In this document: one piece after another, positions 8,351 through 23,191 of the stretch
Layout: each line of letters starts with the position of its first letter
Numbering within the stretch: position 1 is the first letter of the stretch
Assembly (NCBI RefSeq): GCF_000306255.2
Contig: NZ_AKWY02000020.1
Location: 168,001-232,000 of the forward strand
Length of the DNA: 64,000 nucleotides
Source: Leptospira noguchii serovar Panama str. CZ214
GTDB lineage: Bacteria > Spirochaetota > Leptospiria > Leptospirales > Leptospiraceae
Reading direction: 5' to 3'
Made by a program: the position numbers and the translations under genes
The notes under the pieces: generated by a model
Databases searched by the model: none
Told to the model about the DNA's origin: nothing
Seen by the model: only the letters and a program-made list of their open reading frames with translations

Positions 8351-9010
8351 TTAAGGTATTTCTAATTTTTTTTTCGCCACAACCAACTCTTCCGTACTTT
8401 TACGAAGAGAAACTAAACGTTCTTCCATAAGTTTTAAAGAAGAACCCTGATCATTTTTACGAGAATCTTGAAAAAATTTCATACTATACTCTAAAATCTC
8501 AACCATATCTTCCGTTTTTTTGATTTTAGAATCCAAATAAAATTCCATTTCAGGTCTTACGACTTCCCTTCCTTCCAACAGTGCCATTCGAATTTCAAAC
8601 ATTCTTTCTTCATCTTTTTTACGTTTGTCTTCTTGTTTTTTAGTCAACTCTCTAGGAATCAGCGAATTGTTTGGAAAACGATCTGCAAATGACTTTAGTC
8701 TTTGAATCACTTCTTTTCGAATTCTATCTTTTTCCTCAAGGGACAAACTAGAATATCCGTTCTTTGACAACGTTGTTTCTGAAGTTTCCTTCGAAAAAGA
8801 CAAGTCTTCCGACTCGGTAAAGTTCAAAAAATTTCCGGATTCAAATAGAGAGTTTTCTTCCCTAATTATGGTACTTCGACTGAGCCCGTTTGACAGTTTT
8901 ATACTTTCAGAAGAATCATTTTTGGAAACTTTCTCTTCTTTTAAGAAAAGCAAACACACAGAAGAACATAAGAAAATTAATAAAATTGAATATAATATTT
9001 TTTTGTTCAT
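8351..9010 (-). CDS. Membrane-anchored uncharacterised protein, 219 aa
   Basis: A single hydrophobic N-terminal stretch (residues 5-23, ILYSILLIFLCSSVCLLFL) acts as signal anchor, or possibly as a signal peptide. It is followed by a Ser-rich low-complexity linker and a charged, probably coiled-coil region (about 95-215, KKQEDKRKKDEERMF ... SLKLMEERLVSLRKS). No domain recognised. Its ATG overlaps the stop of the upstream kinase gene by 4 bp (ATGA on the minus strand), so it is translationally coupled to that sensor. It may be an accessory periplasmic-facing component, but that is inference from context only. Confidence 0.7.
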   Translation of the reverse strand: MNKKILYSILLIFLCSSVCLLFLKEEKVSKNDSSESIKLSNGLSRSTIIREENSLFESGNFLNFTESEDLSFSKETSETTLSKNGYSSLSLEEKDRIRKEVIQRLKSFADRFPNNSLIPRELTKKQEDKRKKDEERMFEIRMALLEGREVVRPEMEFYLDSKIKKTEDMVEILEYSMKFFQDSRKNDQGSSLKLMEERLVSLRKSTEELVVAKKKLEIP

Positions 9011-11319
9011 TTAGAAGACTGCAGAGGTAAAAAAACTCTAAAATTACTCCCTCCATTCACTCTGGATTCTAAAGTAATTTCTCCATTCATTTTGTGAAGA
9101 ATTGTTCTAGAAATCGAAAGCCCCAATCCCGTGCCCCCAACCCTTTTGTTTCGATCGTTTGGAATTCGGAAAAACCTCTCGAACACTTTTTCGATATATT
9201 TAGGATCGATTCCTACTCCTGTGTCTTTGATATTAATTTCCAGTTTGTTATCACCGGTGAATTTTACCATTTTGATTTCGATTTTTCCCTTTTCTGTATA
9301 TTTGATCGCGTTTACGAAAAGATTTGTAATCACCTGAGAAAATTCGAAACGAATCCCACGAACCTTCAATCCTTTGATTAGATCGAGTTCTACAACCAAA
9401 CCTTTTTCTTTTGCGGAAGGTTCATTTGAATATAACACTTCCTCAACCACCAAAGCTGGATCAAAGTTTTCAACCAAACCAGAGTTATCTTCTCCACGAA
9501 CTTCCTCAAATTTTAAAAGATTTTCTATCAGGTGATTGAGTCGTTTGATGTTTTTTTCAATCACGTCCAACATACCGCTTTGATCGTTGGATAAGGAAGT
9601 GTTGATCTCAGTTCTTAGAAGTTCAAAGTAACCTTGTATGTTTGTCATCGGAGAACGTAGTTCATGACTGATATTAGAAATGAATTCGTGTTTAGCCTGC
9701 TCCGTTTCTTTTTTTTCAGAGTCATACAAAATATGAACCTGATATATCTTCCTGGCTCTTTCAAACAAAGCCGTGATACTCAAAGAAACATCCATCTCCG
9801 ACTTATCCCTCAACTTCATTCTTGCTTGATCCACACGAAGCATCGTTTCCAAAGACTTAGTCGGAGTTGACCAATCTCCCATCTCCTTGATACCAGGAAA
9901 CAGATCTTCTAGTTTCAAATTATGCACGTTATCTTTACTATAACCGGTCAGGCTTCGGAAATTATAATTTCCCGCAATCAACGTTCCAGAAACAGAATCC
10001 AATAAAATTACCGGAATAGGAGAAAACTCAAATAAATAATTAAAACGATCATCCAAGAATTGAAGTTCTATATTTCTTTTATCCATCTCGAGTCCCTGCA
10101 TCATCAGAACGTTTTCAAATGCAGATGATCGGACTTCTTGAGCACGAATATCTTGAAATAAAAAATCTAATATGGAATTGATTCCAGTTCTGATTGCAGA
10201 CGCAGTTCCTTTAAGAGGTAATATAGGTAAACGTACTCCTTTTTTAGAATTGTAGATATTCAAAACCAAATTATGAATGTCTGAAACTAAATCTCCTAAC
10301 TCTCTTCGATCTCCAGCTTTTTCCAAGATTCTATTGGATTCGTCTTCTCTGCGGAAGTGTTCTTCCATCAGTGCTGTCTTTTTTACTTTCAACGCTTCGG
10401 GATATGTAGGAATTGGATCTTTAGCGGCCAAATCAAGAGCTTCTAAAAGAACCGACGGAGGATCCGTTAGATGTTCTATAGCTCTCCAATAAATACTTCC
10501 TAAATAATTTAACTCTTCGAGTGTTGCAACCGGAGAAAGAATCTCTTTTAGGTCCTGAGAAGGTTGTTTATAAAAATAATGAAGTTGTTCCAACTCCACT
10601 TTGAAACCAGGTATGTTTTCCTGAATTACGTGTTCTGTAGAATCACTCGTGTTTTCAATTAAAGCTTCGATTGCACGATACAAAGCAGTCTGGACCTTAT
10701 TGATTTTATCCGGATATGTCTTCGCAAACTTTCCGTTAAACGCAAGTATGTTGACCGGAAGACGATACGGCGGTAAATCTCTGCCTTCTGAAATTCTAAA
10801 TCCGTTATTTAAAAAGTGAAACTCTTGAACTGAACCGATAAATCCAAGAGTTGTAGTCTGTGCAAATTCATATTCTAAAAGATAAGATCTGGAATAAATG
10901 AACTTATAAGAAATTTTTTTACGAAACCGACTAGAATTTATAAACTCTCGAGCCAGTAGTTTATCCACCGAAGTATTTTGTAATACGGGTATTAAATACG
11001 AAGTCCCTTCCAAAATAGAATCTGTGCTTGAATTGTATCTGGAATAAAAAGAATGAATCATTCGAGAGAGAATCATTCCTCGAACGATGGATTTGTTCGG
11101 TACGGTTTTTTTTAAATGAAGATCTAACCAAGTGGTAAACGGGATTTCTCCCACTTCTATTTTTCCTGAACTTAAAAAAGCTAAAATCGCGTCGTAACTT
11201 TCTAAAACTCGAATCTGGACCTGAATTCCTTCCTTTTCGAAAAAACCTCTAGATTTAGCATATAAAATTGGAAACGCGGATATTCTGGATGTGACGGCAA
11301 TTTCAATCACAAAAGACAA
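9007..11319 (-). CDS. Sensor histidine kinase with N-terminal NMT1/SsuA-like ligand-binding domain, 770 aa
   Basis: Residues about 1-290 resemble the NMT1/THI5/SsuA periplasmic-binding fold (EIAVTSRISAFPILYAKSRGFFEKEGIQ... starts like a binding protein after signal removal), but here there is no signal peptide or membrane span. A long helical linker leads to a PAS domain (about 425-520), then HisKA with His552 in SHELRSP and an HATPase with FVNAIKYTEKG, DTGVGI and GGTGLGLSIS. The reading is a cytoplasmic kinase that senses a small ligand, possibly a sulfonate, nitrate or pyrimidine-like compound. The start used is TTG at 11319, preceded by AGGAAA; a GTG three codons on is possible. No response regulator is adjacent. 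It is coupled to the membrane-anchored gene downstream. Confidence 0.88.
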   Translation of the reverse strand: MSFVIEIAVTSRISAFPILYAKSRGFFEKEGIQVQIRVLESYDAILAFLSSGKIEVGEIPFTTWLDLHLKKTVPNKSIVRGMILSRMIHSFYSRYNSSTDSILEGTSYLIPVLQNTSVDKLLAREFINSSRFRKKISYKFIYSRSYLLEYEFAQTTTLGFIGSVQEFHFLNNGFRISEGRDLPPYRLPVNILAFNGKFAKTYPDKINKVQTALYRAIEALIENTSDSTEHVIQENIPGFKVELEQLHYFYKQPSQDLKEILSPVATLEELNYLGSIYWRAIEHLTDPPSVLLEALDLAAKDPIPTYPEALKVKKTALMEEHFRREDESNRILEKAGDRRELGDLVSDIHNLVLNIYNSKKGVRLPILPLKGTASAIRTGINSILDFLFQDIRAQEVRSSAFENVLMMQGLEMDKRNIELQFLDDRFNYLFEFSPIPVILLDSVSGTLIAGNYNFRSLTGYSKDNVHNLKLEDLFPGIKEMGDWSTPTKSLETMLRVDQARMKLRDKSEMDVSLSITALFERARKIYQVHILYDSEKKETEQAKHEFISNISHELRSPMTNIQGYFELLRTEINTSLSNDQSGMLDVIEKNIKRLNHLIENLLKFEEVRGEDNSGLVENFDPALVVEEVLYSNEPSAKEKGLVVELDLIKGLKVRGIRFEFSQVITNLFVNAIKYTEKGKIEIKMVKFTGDNKLEINIKDTGVGIDPKYIEKVFERFFRIPNDRNKRVGGTGLGLSISRTILHKMNGEITLESRVNGGSNFRVFLPLQSSK

Positions 11320-11407
11320 TATTTCCTAAGCTGCTGATTTATCAAGAATCCCTTGAAAAAGTCAAAAAAAGATCATGATTTTGGAAGAATCTTCCGAGAG
11401 ACATAAT

Positions 11408-11983
11408 ATGAGAATTGAAGAAATTCCAAACGTACAATTGGTCTTAAGTAGAATCCAGGAAATCGAAAATCGTTTTGTAAAAGAAGCTCCAATTCAATCA
11501 AAAGAACAAACATTTGACTCTATTTTAAAAGCGGAACGGGAAAAATCCATTTCCAATTTTGAAAAGGAAAAAAGTTTCGGCAAAGATCTAAAAAATATAG
11601 AACCAAGTCTCTCCAAAATTATCCACCAAGAATCCGAAAAAAACAATCTTGATCCTAGACTGGTTCAGAGTGTTATCAAAGCAGAATCTAATTTTAAAAC
11701 AGATGCGGTTTCTCCCAAAGGCGCAATCGGTCTAATGCAACTCATGCCTTCCACTGCAGATTCACTTGGAGTTGAAGACCCTTTTGATCCTGCGGAAAAC
11801 GTGGCAGGAGGAACTAAATTTTTGAGCGACCTTTTGAACAAATACAAGAATTTAGATCACGCTCTGGCTGCTTACAACGCTGGTCCCAGCGCCGTAGATC
11901 GTTACTCCGGAATTCCTCCTTACAGAGAAACTCGTAATTACGTGGAAAAAGTAAAAAAGTTTTATTCTTCAAAGACTGAATAA
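11408..11983 (+). CDS. Lytic transglycosylase (SLT domain), 191 aa
   Basis: The SLT domain lies in the C-terminal two thirds: the catalytic Glu in [26 protein letters not shown], then [21 protein letters not shown] and the [17 protein letters not shown] signature. Such enzymes cleave peptidoglycan between MurNAc and GlcNAc, making 1,6-anhydro ends. No signal peptide or lipobox is visible, which recalls the small transglycosylases used by flagellar or envelope machines, but no flagellar genes are near. I prefer the ATG at 11408 (GAGAG 7 bp upstream); a longer form from ATG 11375 adds 11 residues. It is transcribed divergently from the kinase gene. Confidence 0.88.
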   Translation: MRIEEIPNVQLVLSRIQEIENRFVKEAPIQSKEQTFDSILKAEREKSISNFEKEKSFGKDLKNIEPSLSKIIHQESEKNNLDPRLVQSVIKAESNFKTDAVSPKGAIGLMQLMPSTADSLGVEDPFDPAENVAGGTKFLSDLLNKYKNLDHALAAYNAGPSAVDRYSGIPPYRETRNYVEKVKKFYSSKTE

Positions 11984-12396
11984 AACCCGTTCTATAATAT
12001 TTCAAACATCGTATATTCTAATTTTAAAATAAACTTAATAACTGCTTGATCTTATTTCAAGAAAAACAAATATCCTTTTCAGATTTAACGGTTACTTTAG
12101 AATCCAAACGAACCCTTCCATCAAGCCGTATTGATTTCTTTTTCTTTGTAAAATAATTCAAATAGAAAGTCGTTTTTTATAAATTCAGACACGAATGGCT
12201 TGGATTAAAAAATATCTTTTCATATCTATGAATTGTATGATAGTTTTTGCGTTTTAAAAGTTCAAAGATGTATAATAGTTTAATAATCTTTAAACATATT
12301 CAATTTAGATCCCATAGACTATTTAAAATAGATTCAATTACTTTTTCGAAATAGTGAGTGACACTATCTACCGTTTTAACTTTTATAGGGAGCAAA
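11984..12396. other. Intergenic region, nothing clear
   Basis: About 410 AT-rich bases between the transglycosylase stop and the TetR start. I see no open frame, strong hairpin or member of the repeat families found elsewhere. The last 60 bases probably hold the TetR promoter. Confidence 0.4.
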
Positions 12397-13086
<690 letters not shown>

Positions 13087-13321
13087 CGTTAGTTTGATAT
13101 ATGATATGTAGAACTACTTTACAAGTAAAGATTTCTATACTTTAAAAAAGTAAAATATTTCAATATATCTGATCAAATTTTAAACACAAAAAATCATAAC
13201 CCCCGAACAAAAATACGTTATGTGCAGTTGTATGATTTTAAAGATAAAAGTTTTCCTTTCAAACTCCAATTGAAATTTAAAAGGAAAACTTAGAAATTTA
13301 CACCAACAAATCTTTCGCGAG

Positions 13322-15605
<2,284 letters not shown>

Positions 15606-15900
15606 TGAGTGAACCTGCCCTTCTACGAGTTGTCCTTCCAGTTCATCAACAAAATAGGACAAGTTATAAAATTCATGCTGTTGCAAGCATTTAGTTTGTA
15701 TAGGATTTTTCAGAGGAAGATTGAAAAATAGGGTTTTGAAAGCTTTAGAAAAGAATTTTACAACTTGCCACTTAAAAACCTGATTCACCAATGCAAAAGC
15801 AAATCATTACACTTACGAATTCAAACACGGTCTGAGTTTTTCAACCAAACTTTCTTATATCAACTCAGGTTAAAATCGACAAAAAAATTTGAGTGAATCC

Positions 15901-17049
15901 TCAGTTATAAATTCTAAGCTCCACTCTACGATTCATTTCCTTCCCCTCTTCCTTAGAATTATCGCCGATAGGAACACTTGCACCTTTAGGAATAATTTCA
16001 AAACGATCTTTGGAAATACCGTTCCCAGCAATATAATCTCGGACCGTTTGTGCACGAAGCAAAGAAACTTTTTGATTGGTGTCTTCGGTACCTTCCAAAG
16101 AAGTATGACCAATAACTTTAACTCGGATCGAAGAATCTTGTTTCATCCAGCGAGACAGGCGATTAAGACCTGGCCTTGACTCTTTATGAATCTGAATGCT
16201 GTTTTTTTCAAAACGAATTACATTAGATTCAATTTCTCTAAATTGAGGATTGGAAGAAAATTCTTCTGTGGAAGCGAACGAGGAAAATAAGGATTTAGAT
16301 TCTAACTTTTTTCCAATTTGAGGTTTTAAAATTGTAAGAGCGTTTTTTGGGATTTCCGATTCTTCTTTTTTAGATCTTACATTTTTTTTTCTGATTTCCT
16401 TTGTATTTATAGATTTTACTTTTTCCGTCGAAACGTCGGATTGTTTTTCTTTTGGATCAGAAACGATCGTAGATTCCACTTTTACGATCTGTTCGAAATT
16501 TTCTCGATAAAATAAGGTTCGAAAAAAATAAACCAAACCTAGTAAAATCAAAAGACCAGAAAGAAAAATTAAAGTAGGAACGATTCTTTTATTTTTTTTA
16601 GAGTGAGAAGTTATGGATGAAAGATTTGAATTTTCTCTCCAGCCTCTCGTAGAAGTTTCTGTGATTTCAACAACTTCGATTTTGTCTTCCCCCCAACTAG
16701 AAGGAAAGTTTACTTCCGGAACCTCAGAATCATCAATCACAATGGATTCTACATTACTTTTCTTTTTAGCTTCTTGCACTTTTTTAGCAGCCCATTTACG
16801 GATTTCTGAACGGAACCATTCGTCCGATTTTTCGGTGAATTTATAATTCTCACGAATGTATTCGATCGTATGTTTTTCTATGTCCGTATAAGCATTGTTA
16901 TCCTTGACAATTTTTAAAAGACGTTTTGCGTCGTTGATCGAAATCCTACCGTCCCGTTTACCGGAAGTGAATTCTTCCACAAGTTGGATCAACTTACGAT
17001 CGTATTTTCTACCTTTGATGGTAATATAGTAGTTTTCTTTCTTCGCCAT
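15901..17049 (-). CDS. Membrane-anchored OmpA-family protein, 382 aa
   Basis: A charged N-terminal cytoplasmic part (about 1-150, beginning [20 protein letters not shown]) precedes one membrane span (about 160-185, [21 protein letters not shown]) and a Lys/Glu-rich linker. The C-terminal OmpA-like peptidoglycan-binding domain (about 270-382) has [24 protein letters not shown] and NRRVELRI. The topology is inner-membrane anchor with the OmpA domain reaching the peptidoglycan. The N-terminal domain looks like a spirochaete-specific module, but I cannot name it. ATG start. It follows the aconitase gene upstream in the same direction but is 305 bp away, a gap where I see no clear element. Confidence 0.85.
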   Translation of the reverse strand: MAKKENYYITIKGRKYDRKLIQLVEEFTSGKRDGRISINDAKRLLKIVKDNNAYTDIEKHTIEYIRENYKFTEKSDEWFRSEIRKWAAKKVQEAKKKSNVESIVIDDSEVPEVNFPSSWGEDKIEVVEITETSTRGWRENSNLSSITSHSKKNKRIVPTLIFLSGLLILLGLVYFFRTLFYRENFEQIVKVESTIVSDPKEKQSDVSTEKVKSINTKEIRKKNVRSKKEESEIPKNALTILKPQIGKKLESKSLFSSFASTEEFSSNPQFREIESNVIRFEKNSIQIHKESRPGLNRLSRWMKQDSSIRVKVIGHTSLEGTEDTNQKVSLLRAQTVRDYIAGNGISKDRFEIIPKGASVPIGDNSKEEGKEMNRRVELRIYN

Positions 17050-17152
17050 AATCTTTTACCGCACCAAAATTTAGAGAAGAATTTATTCCCTGCAACTAAA
17101 GTTTTATTCTTTTTTATAAATTCGGTATCAACCATTCAAAAATTGATCTAGA

Positions 17153-17205
17153 ACGCGATCCATAGAGAGCGTTCTGCTGAGTTTGACGCGATCCATAGAG
17201 AGCGT
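17153..17205. repeat. Tandem pair of a GATCCATAGAGAGCG unit
   Basis: The 20-bp unit ACGCGATCCATAGAGAGCGT occurs twice exactly (17153-17172 and 17186-17205, period 33 bp). The reverse-complement relative CTATGGATCGCGTTCTAAGCG occurs near 51335, and a third relative occurs near 21915. It is followed by more of the same element to about 17260. Non-coding dispersed repeat between divergently spaced genes. Confidence 0.65.
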
Positions 17206-17287
17206 AGCTTGCATTCAACACGGTCTGTCAAGCGCCTGCGAGGCAACGTTCTACTAAGTTTATTATAGGTCAGCCTTACGACCAATC

Positions 17288-18235
<948 letters not shown>

Positions 18236-18601
18236 GTTACTTCTTGTCGGTTCTTTATGATTTAAAAGAGCAATTGAATTTTTCAAAATTTTCAGATGTG
18301 GGAACTCTTACAAATACGAAAAGATCTCTTCTTCTAAGAAAACCAAAATCCACTTAATAATAAGTAGTAGTTCCCACATTTTAGTATTTACGGTAATTTC
18401 AAGGTTTTGTAAGAGTTCCCACACCCATTTTTTCGCGGTAAAACAAAATTTTAAGGAACAGATTTCTTATACCGAACTCACGTTAAATAGTAGCTCCCAC
18501 ATTTTCTTTAAAAACGAAAGGATCCATTTAAAAAATTGTCGTTGAATTTTCATTTCTTAAGAAAACTCTTTCTTTGAATCAAAATTTTAAAAAGATCCGA
18601 C
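18236..18601. other. Intergenic region with repeated GTGGGAACT motifs
   Basis: Contains several copies of a short motif in both orientations: GTGGGAACTCTTACAAA at 18298, TAGTTCCCACATTTT near 18370, GTAAGAGTTCCCACACC near 18410 and TAGCTCCCACATTTTCTT near 18490. It also holds TACCGAACTCACGTTAA near 18475, the end sequence of another repeat family. No gene is seen. Confidence 0.5.
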
Positions 18602-18931
18602 ATGAATCCGATCCAAAGATACGAACGTTTTGAAATTAAAAGAAACCGTCAAACCACGGAAGTTACCCCTTTGATTTCATCTTTTGACGAAGTAGCTTTA
18701 GACGAATTGAAATCCGTACTTGCTCTTTTATTTTATCAGTCTAATCTCCATGTGAAAATCAATCTAAATGAAGTCAAGGTCCTACCCCTTCCAGCCGTAA
18801 TGAAACTGATTTCTTTTGCGTTTGATCTTAGACTTAAAAATAGAACGTTAGTTATATCGGGAGCAAGCGGCTCTTTAAAAAAACTAATTCAATTCTATAA
18901 AATGGACAGTGTCATTCTAATCCTTTCCTAA
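18602..18931 (+). CDS. STAS-domain-like small protein, 109 aa
   Basis: Residues about 25-108 follow the STAS pattern: a beta strand with LHVKINLNEVKVLPLPAVMKL (family: vildlsgvdfidssgl), a helix, then NRTLVISGASGSLKKLIQFYKMDSVI (family: lvgpsxxvxxlLxxxgldxvf). STAS proteins act as anti-sigma-factor antagonists or protein-interaction modules. The usual phosphorylatable Ser in the DSSG motif is replaced by Leu-Pro-Leu-Pro, so classical phospho-switching is unlikely. ATG start with only a weak AAAAAGA ahead. No partner anti-sigma gene lies adjacent. Confidence 0.6.
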   Translation: MNPIQRYERFEIKRNRQTTEVTPLISSFDEVALDELKSVLALLFYQSNLHVKINLNEVKVLPLPAVMKLISFAFDLRLKNRTLVISGASGSLKKLIQFYKMDSVILILS

Positions 18932-19362
18932 ACATTTTCTTTCAAAAACATAGAACACAAATGAGTCGTGCAGAATCTCTCAAAAAAGAACGTTAGTCTA
19001 CATTCATCGTAATTTCAGAAAATATAAAAGTTTGTAAACAGTCCCAATAGTAAAAAATAAATCTACGGCATTTTACTGATTTCTATAAATTGAGTTTCTA
19101 GAATTCCATATAAATGGTAATTTAGTTTACAATTCGATATAAAAAAAATAGATAATTTTCTAAAAGTAAAAGTCCCTACATTTTCAAAGTTTAACTGCAA
19201 AATCTAGGTTTGTAACAGTTCCTACAAATTAAGTCTCATTGATTTGTATTGAGGTATAAAATAGATTTTTTAGCACCAGTGTTTATGTAAGAGTTCCCAC
19301 ACTTTCAAAAAGATTACTATTTTTTACCCATCAGATTATTCAAAATGTTACCTTTTTTAGAT

Positions 19363-19462
19363 TAGAGCTGTTGAAAAATTAGTCTTCTTGCGTTTTTCCA
19401 TTAAAACGAATCGATAAATCCGTTTTGGTTAGTCGCAGATTTGGATTTTTTTAACAATTCTA
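19363..19462. repeat. Palindromic MITE-like repeat, degraded copy
   Basis: About 100 bp starting TAGAGCTGTTGAAAAATTAG and ending TTTTTAACAATTCTA, matching the family ends (TAGAGTTGTTGAA / TTCAACAACTCTA) with a few changes. The interior is diverged. Confidence 0.6.
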
Positions 19463-19518
19463 TTATTCTTTTCAATTTTCTTACACCAAACTCAAGTTAG
19501 ACGGTAATTTATTTCAAA

Positions 19519-19690
19519 ATTACTACTCAGATGTATGAAAATAGTACTATGATTTGTTTCCAAAAAAATTAGAATGTGGGATTTCCTTCAAAAAGTTATG
19601 AGTTAGGCGCAATTTTTGAGTATTTCTACATCTTCGCAAAATTACCTATTTATTTTTAGTACCATTTTCATGAGTCCTAGGAGTGATAAC
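19519..19690. repeat. TACTACTC-family inverted repeat element, copy 1
   Basis: The left end TTACTACTCAGATGTATGAAAATAG and, inverted, the right end CATTTTCATGAGTCCTAGGAGTGATAA define a unit of about 170 bp. It carries the interior phrase TTTGTTTCCAAAAAAATTAGAATGT that is shared with copies near 2520 and 51394. Confidence 0.55.
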
Positions 19691-19829
19691 ATTCTATCAG
19701 AATCAGTAAAAAGTCTATTTTACAGTGGCTTCATTTTTCTAATTTTCTACATAAACTTATTTTAAGTACTTTATAAAATTTTAATATAAAAAAATTATTT
19801 ATCAACTAACAGTTATTTGATAAATAGAA

Positions 19830-20225
19830 TCATTCTTTCTGCCAAGGTTGGAAAACCAATTTAATTCCTAAATTTCCCAAAAGCAAAAGAATACGAGAAG
19901 AAATTTCCGTCTCTTGTTTTGAAGAATCCGAAAACTCTACAGAAACGTACAAACAAAGGGAATGTTTAGTTCCAAATTCCTTTACCTTATGGCGCGAAGA
20001 TAATACCTTTTCCAATATCTGTAAGATATGTTCTTCTAAAGGCTCTTGAGCGTTCAAGGTAGAATGTAGTTGCCAATGACCAAAACCGAGAGGTTTGCCT
20101 TCCTTATCGGTGACGCCTATCGGAGTACTGAAGTCAGGTTCAAGGCCTAATTCACGAGTCACCGATTCAGAATCAAGATCGTCTTCGTTTACGGAAAGAA
20201 TCACCCATGTCAGTGGATTGCTCAT
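19830..20225 (-). CDS. DUF4279-like protein, 131 aa
   Basis: The protein opens [21 protein letters not shown] followed by [16 protein letters not shown], the DUF4279 pattern of a substrate-like beta strand, a charged helix and the GHWQLHST strand. It is small, soluble and of unknown function; members often sit near toxin/immunity loci, but nothing here confirms that role. The ATG at 20225 is chosen over an in-frame GTG five codons upstream. No good Shine-Dalgarno sequence is visible for either. It is divergent from the OmpR-type regulator gene. Confidence 0.6.
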   Translation of the reverse strand: MSNPLTWVILSVNEDDLDSESVTRELGLEPDFSTPIGVTDKEGKPLGFGHWQLHSTLNAQEPLEEHILQILEKVLSSRHKVKEFGTKHSLCLYVSVEFSDSSKQETEISSRILLLLGNLGIKLVFQPWQKE

Positions 20226-20453
20226 AGTTTTTTTACACACTTTCGAACTTTAATGATATTTGATATTAATTTAACACAATCTACGTTTTTACCACAGTTA
20301 TTTAAAAAAACTTCGATCTTTAAAATCGAAAATCGATAAGAGATTTGGTAAAAATATAGCGAACAAAAAAAATTCCTTTATTAACATTTCATTGGTTTTA
20401 TCTGTTGCAGATAAGGTAATTTTATCCTCTAATTATTTCACGGGAGTTTGGCA

Positions 20454-21179
<726 letters not shown>

Positions 21180-21221
21180 ATTCTACTTTAAAAAGTTCTC
21201 CCGTACTTTTTAAAATTTCAA

Positions 21222-21246
21222 AGCCCGGTTCATACGGGCTTTTTTT
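21222..21246 (+). terminator. Rho-independent terminator of the OmpR-type regulator
   Basis: AGCCCG (21222-21227) and CGGGCT (21235-21240) form a stem with a 7-nt loop followed directly by six T, 43 bp after the stop. Confidence 0.88.
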
Positions 21247-21277
21247 ATGGGTTAGAATTATATTCTTTTTCTACTTT

Positions 21278-21386
<109 letters not shown>

Positions 21387-21454
21387 TTATTAGAAAGATG
21401 AATTTAAACTTATTTGTGTTATTCGCTATTTTAACACTTTTTCAGGAAAACTAA

Positions 21455-21615
<161 letters not shown>

Positions 21616-21858
21616 TTTATCAAAAATGAGTGTATTTTTTTTACGATATACGTTTTGTCCTGATGTCAATTGGTAAGTTATAGAACTTTCTATAAGTAAA
21701 ATCTAATGTGAATTCGGTCTAAGTAAAGAATAGATAAACATTTGATTTCAGACTTAAAGATGTTTTTTTGGAAAAAACGAAATGCCTCTAAACCACTGAG
21801 TAAATTAACGGCTCAATTGAAAAAGCGAAATTACAATAAAGACATAGTTTTATTGTAA

Positions 21859-21970
<112 letters not shown>

Positions 21971-22630
21971 TTATAGATTTCCAGTCAACAGTTTTGCAAT
22001 TTCTTTTGCTTTGGTAATTTTCATCTTATCTAATATTCGATAGATTTGATTTTCGAATTCGTTTTGTTGTTCTCTTATTTTTCTTAGCTCTAAAACGAAT
22101 TCTTTTTCGGGTAATTTATATTTCGCTTGAATATCATTGAAATCGTCAAGATTGGATTCTGTATAATTTGAAATTTCTATAAATCCATTCGCTCTTCTGT
22201 AAAATATCCAAGGATGTCCAATCCACAATTGTTTCCAAATGCTGTTTTGTGATTCTAAAATTTTCTCCCATTCTCTAAGATTCCCAATATCTCCACAACA
22301 CATAGGAGTTATGATAATTGAATTTCCACTTTTTATAACAATTCCTCCATCCAAACTTCCAACTTGGTCTTCGTATTCGTCAAATTCAACTTCTTCTAGT
22401 TCTGTTTTTAAAATGGTTTCTAGTTCAAAGTCATCGATTGTTCTTATATCCACTAAATAAGAACCTTGATAAATCGACTTTAAATTTCCTAAATTCCGAT
22501 CGGAGATACACTGAAGCCAAAATTCATTCCATTCTTCCGGATTTTCAATTTTAGTTGTATCCGGTATATCATACTCTTTTTCAGAATAGTCATATGGATT
22601 AACTTCAATCACATTCAAAAATTGTAACAT
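21971..22630 (-). CDS. Uncharacterised acidic protein, 219 aa
   Basis: A soluble, strongly acidic protein (phrases EVEFDEYEDQVGSLDGG, MCCGDIGNLREWEKIL, WIGHPWIFYRR) ending with a helical Glu/Lys region. The composition and the Cys-Cys-Gly-Asp/Trp-Ile-Gly-His-Pro-Trp landmarks resemble SUKH/immunity-type proteins, but I cannot assign a family. I place the start at ATG 22630, 2 bp after the pterin dehydratase stop with AGGG upstream; an ATG at 22657 would overlap that gene by 25 bp. It is probably cotranscribed with the dehydratase. A repeat element abuts its stop. Confidence 0.6.
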   Translation of the reverse strand: MLQFLNVIEVNPYDYSEKEYDIPDTTKIENPEEWNEFWLQCISDRNLGNLKSIYQGSYLVDIRTIDDFELETILKTELEEVEFDEYEDQVGSLDGGIVIKSGNSIIITPMCCGDIGNLREWEKILESQNSIWKQLWIGHPWIFYRRANGFIEISNYTESNLDDFNDIQAKYKLPEKEFVLELRKIREQQNEFENQIYRILDKMKITKAKEIAKLLTGNL

Positions 22631-22632
22631 TT

Positions 22633-22932
22633 TTAGCCCTGGCGTATTTTTTCGCATTCTTCCGCAAAACGAAGATCCAAATCGGTGATCGTATTTTTAG
22701 AATGTGTGAAAATTTCCACCGTAACCTTTCGATAACTTAGAAAAAGATCCGGATGATGGTTCAATCTTTCAGCGATATGTGCAAGAGAATTTACAAACTC
22801 CAATCCGCTTAAATAAGTTGAAAATGAAAATGTCTTGGATAAAAATGGAACTTCCTTTTGAAACTTGATTTCCCAGTCACTAGGAAGTTTTTGTTTAAAA
22901 AGTTCTAAGTCTGCTTTATTTAAATCGCCCAT
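22633..22932 (-). CDS. phhB: Pterin-4a-carbinolamine dehydratase, 99 aa
   Basis: The signature [28 protein letters not shown] carries the His-His-Pro active-site motif and the [17 protein letters not shown] ending of the family. The enzyme dehydrates 4a-hydroxytetrahydrobiopterin during cofactor recycling; in bacteria lacking phenylalanine hydroxylase it may serve molybdopterin or folate-like pterins. The length fits the about 95-105 aa norm. The ATG at 22932 has GGGAG seven bases upstream, which decides against the TTG five codons earlier. Confidence 0.9.
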   Translation of the reverse strand: MGDLNKADLELFKQKLPSDWEIKFQKEVPFLSKTFSFSTYLSGLEFVNSLAHIAERLNHHPDLFLSYRKVTVEIFTHSKNTITDLDLRFAEECEKIRQG

Positions 22933-23191
22933 AAAGATCTCCCGCAATGTATTATATTTTTATTTTATTATAGTTTTATTATAAAACAAGAAAACTTAGG
23001 ATTTGACATTCCGGTAAAAATCTTGTATTCAAAAAACTGAAATGTGGGAACTCACACTGCAGCAGGAATTCTTTTTTGTTAAATCGCGTTTTTATATGCA
23101 GCTTTCTTTAATTACTTTTCTGAAGGGAAAGAAAGGTTGTCTTTTGCCGCTACTGCTCTTTGAACAGCAATTCAGGTAGATTTCGCCTAAC

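Larger units (their letters stand above)
18932..19829. other. 900-bp gene-free, repeat-rich region
   Basis: No coding frame is supported. It contains GTAACAGTTCCTACAAA (about 19212) and GTAAGAGTTCCCACAC (about 19286) motifs like those at 18.3 kb, a decayed MITE-like copy (19363-19462) and a TACTACTC-family element (19519-19690). It separates the STAS-like gene from the convergent DUF4279 gene. Confidence 0.5.

Noticed and set aside
11623..11631. TTATCCACC DnaA-like box
   Set aside because: Lies inside the transglycosylase coding sequence, isolated and far from the partition locus.
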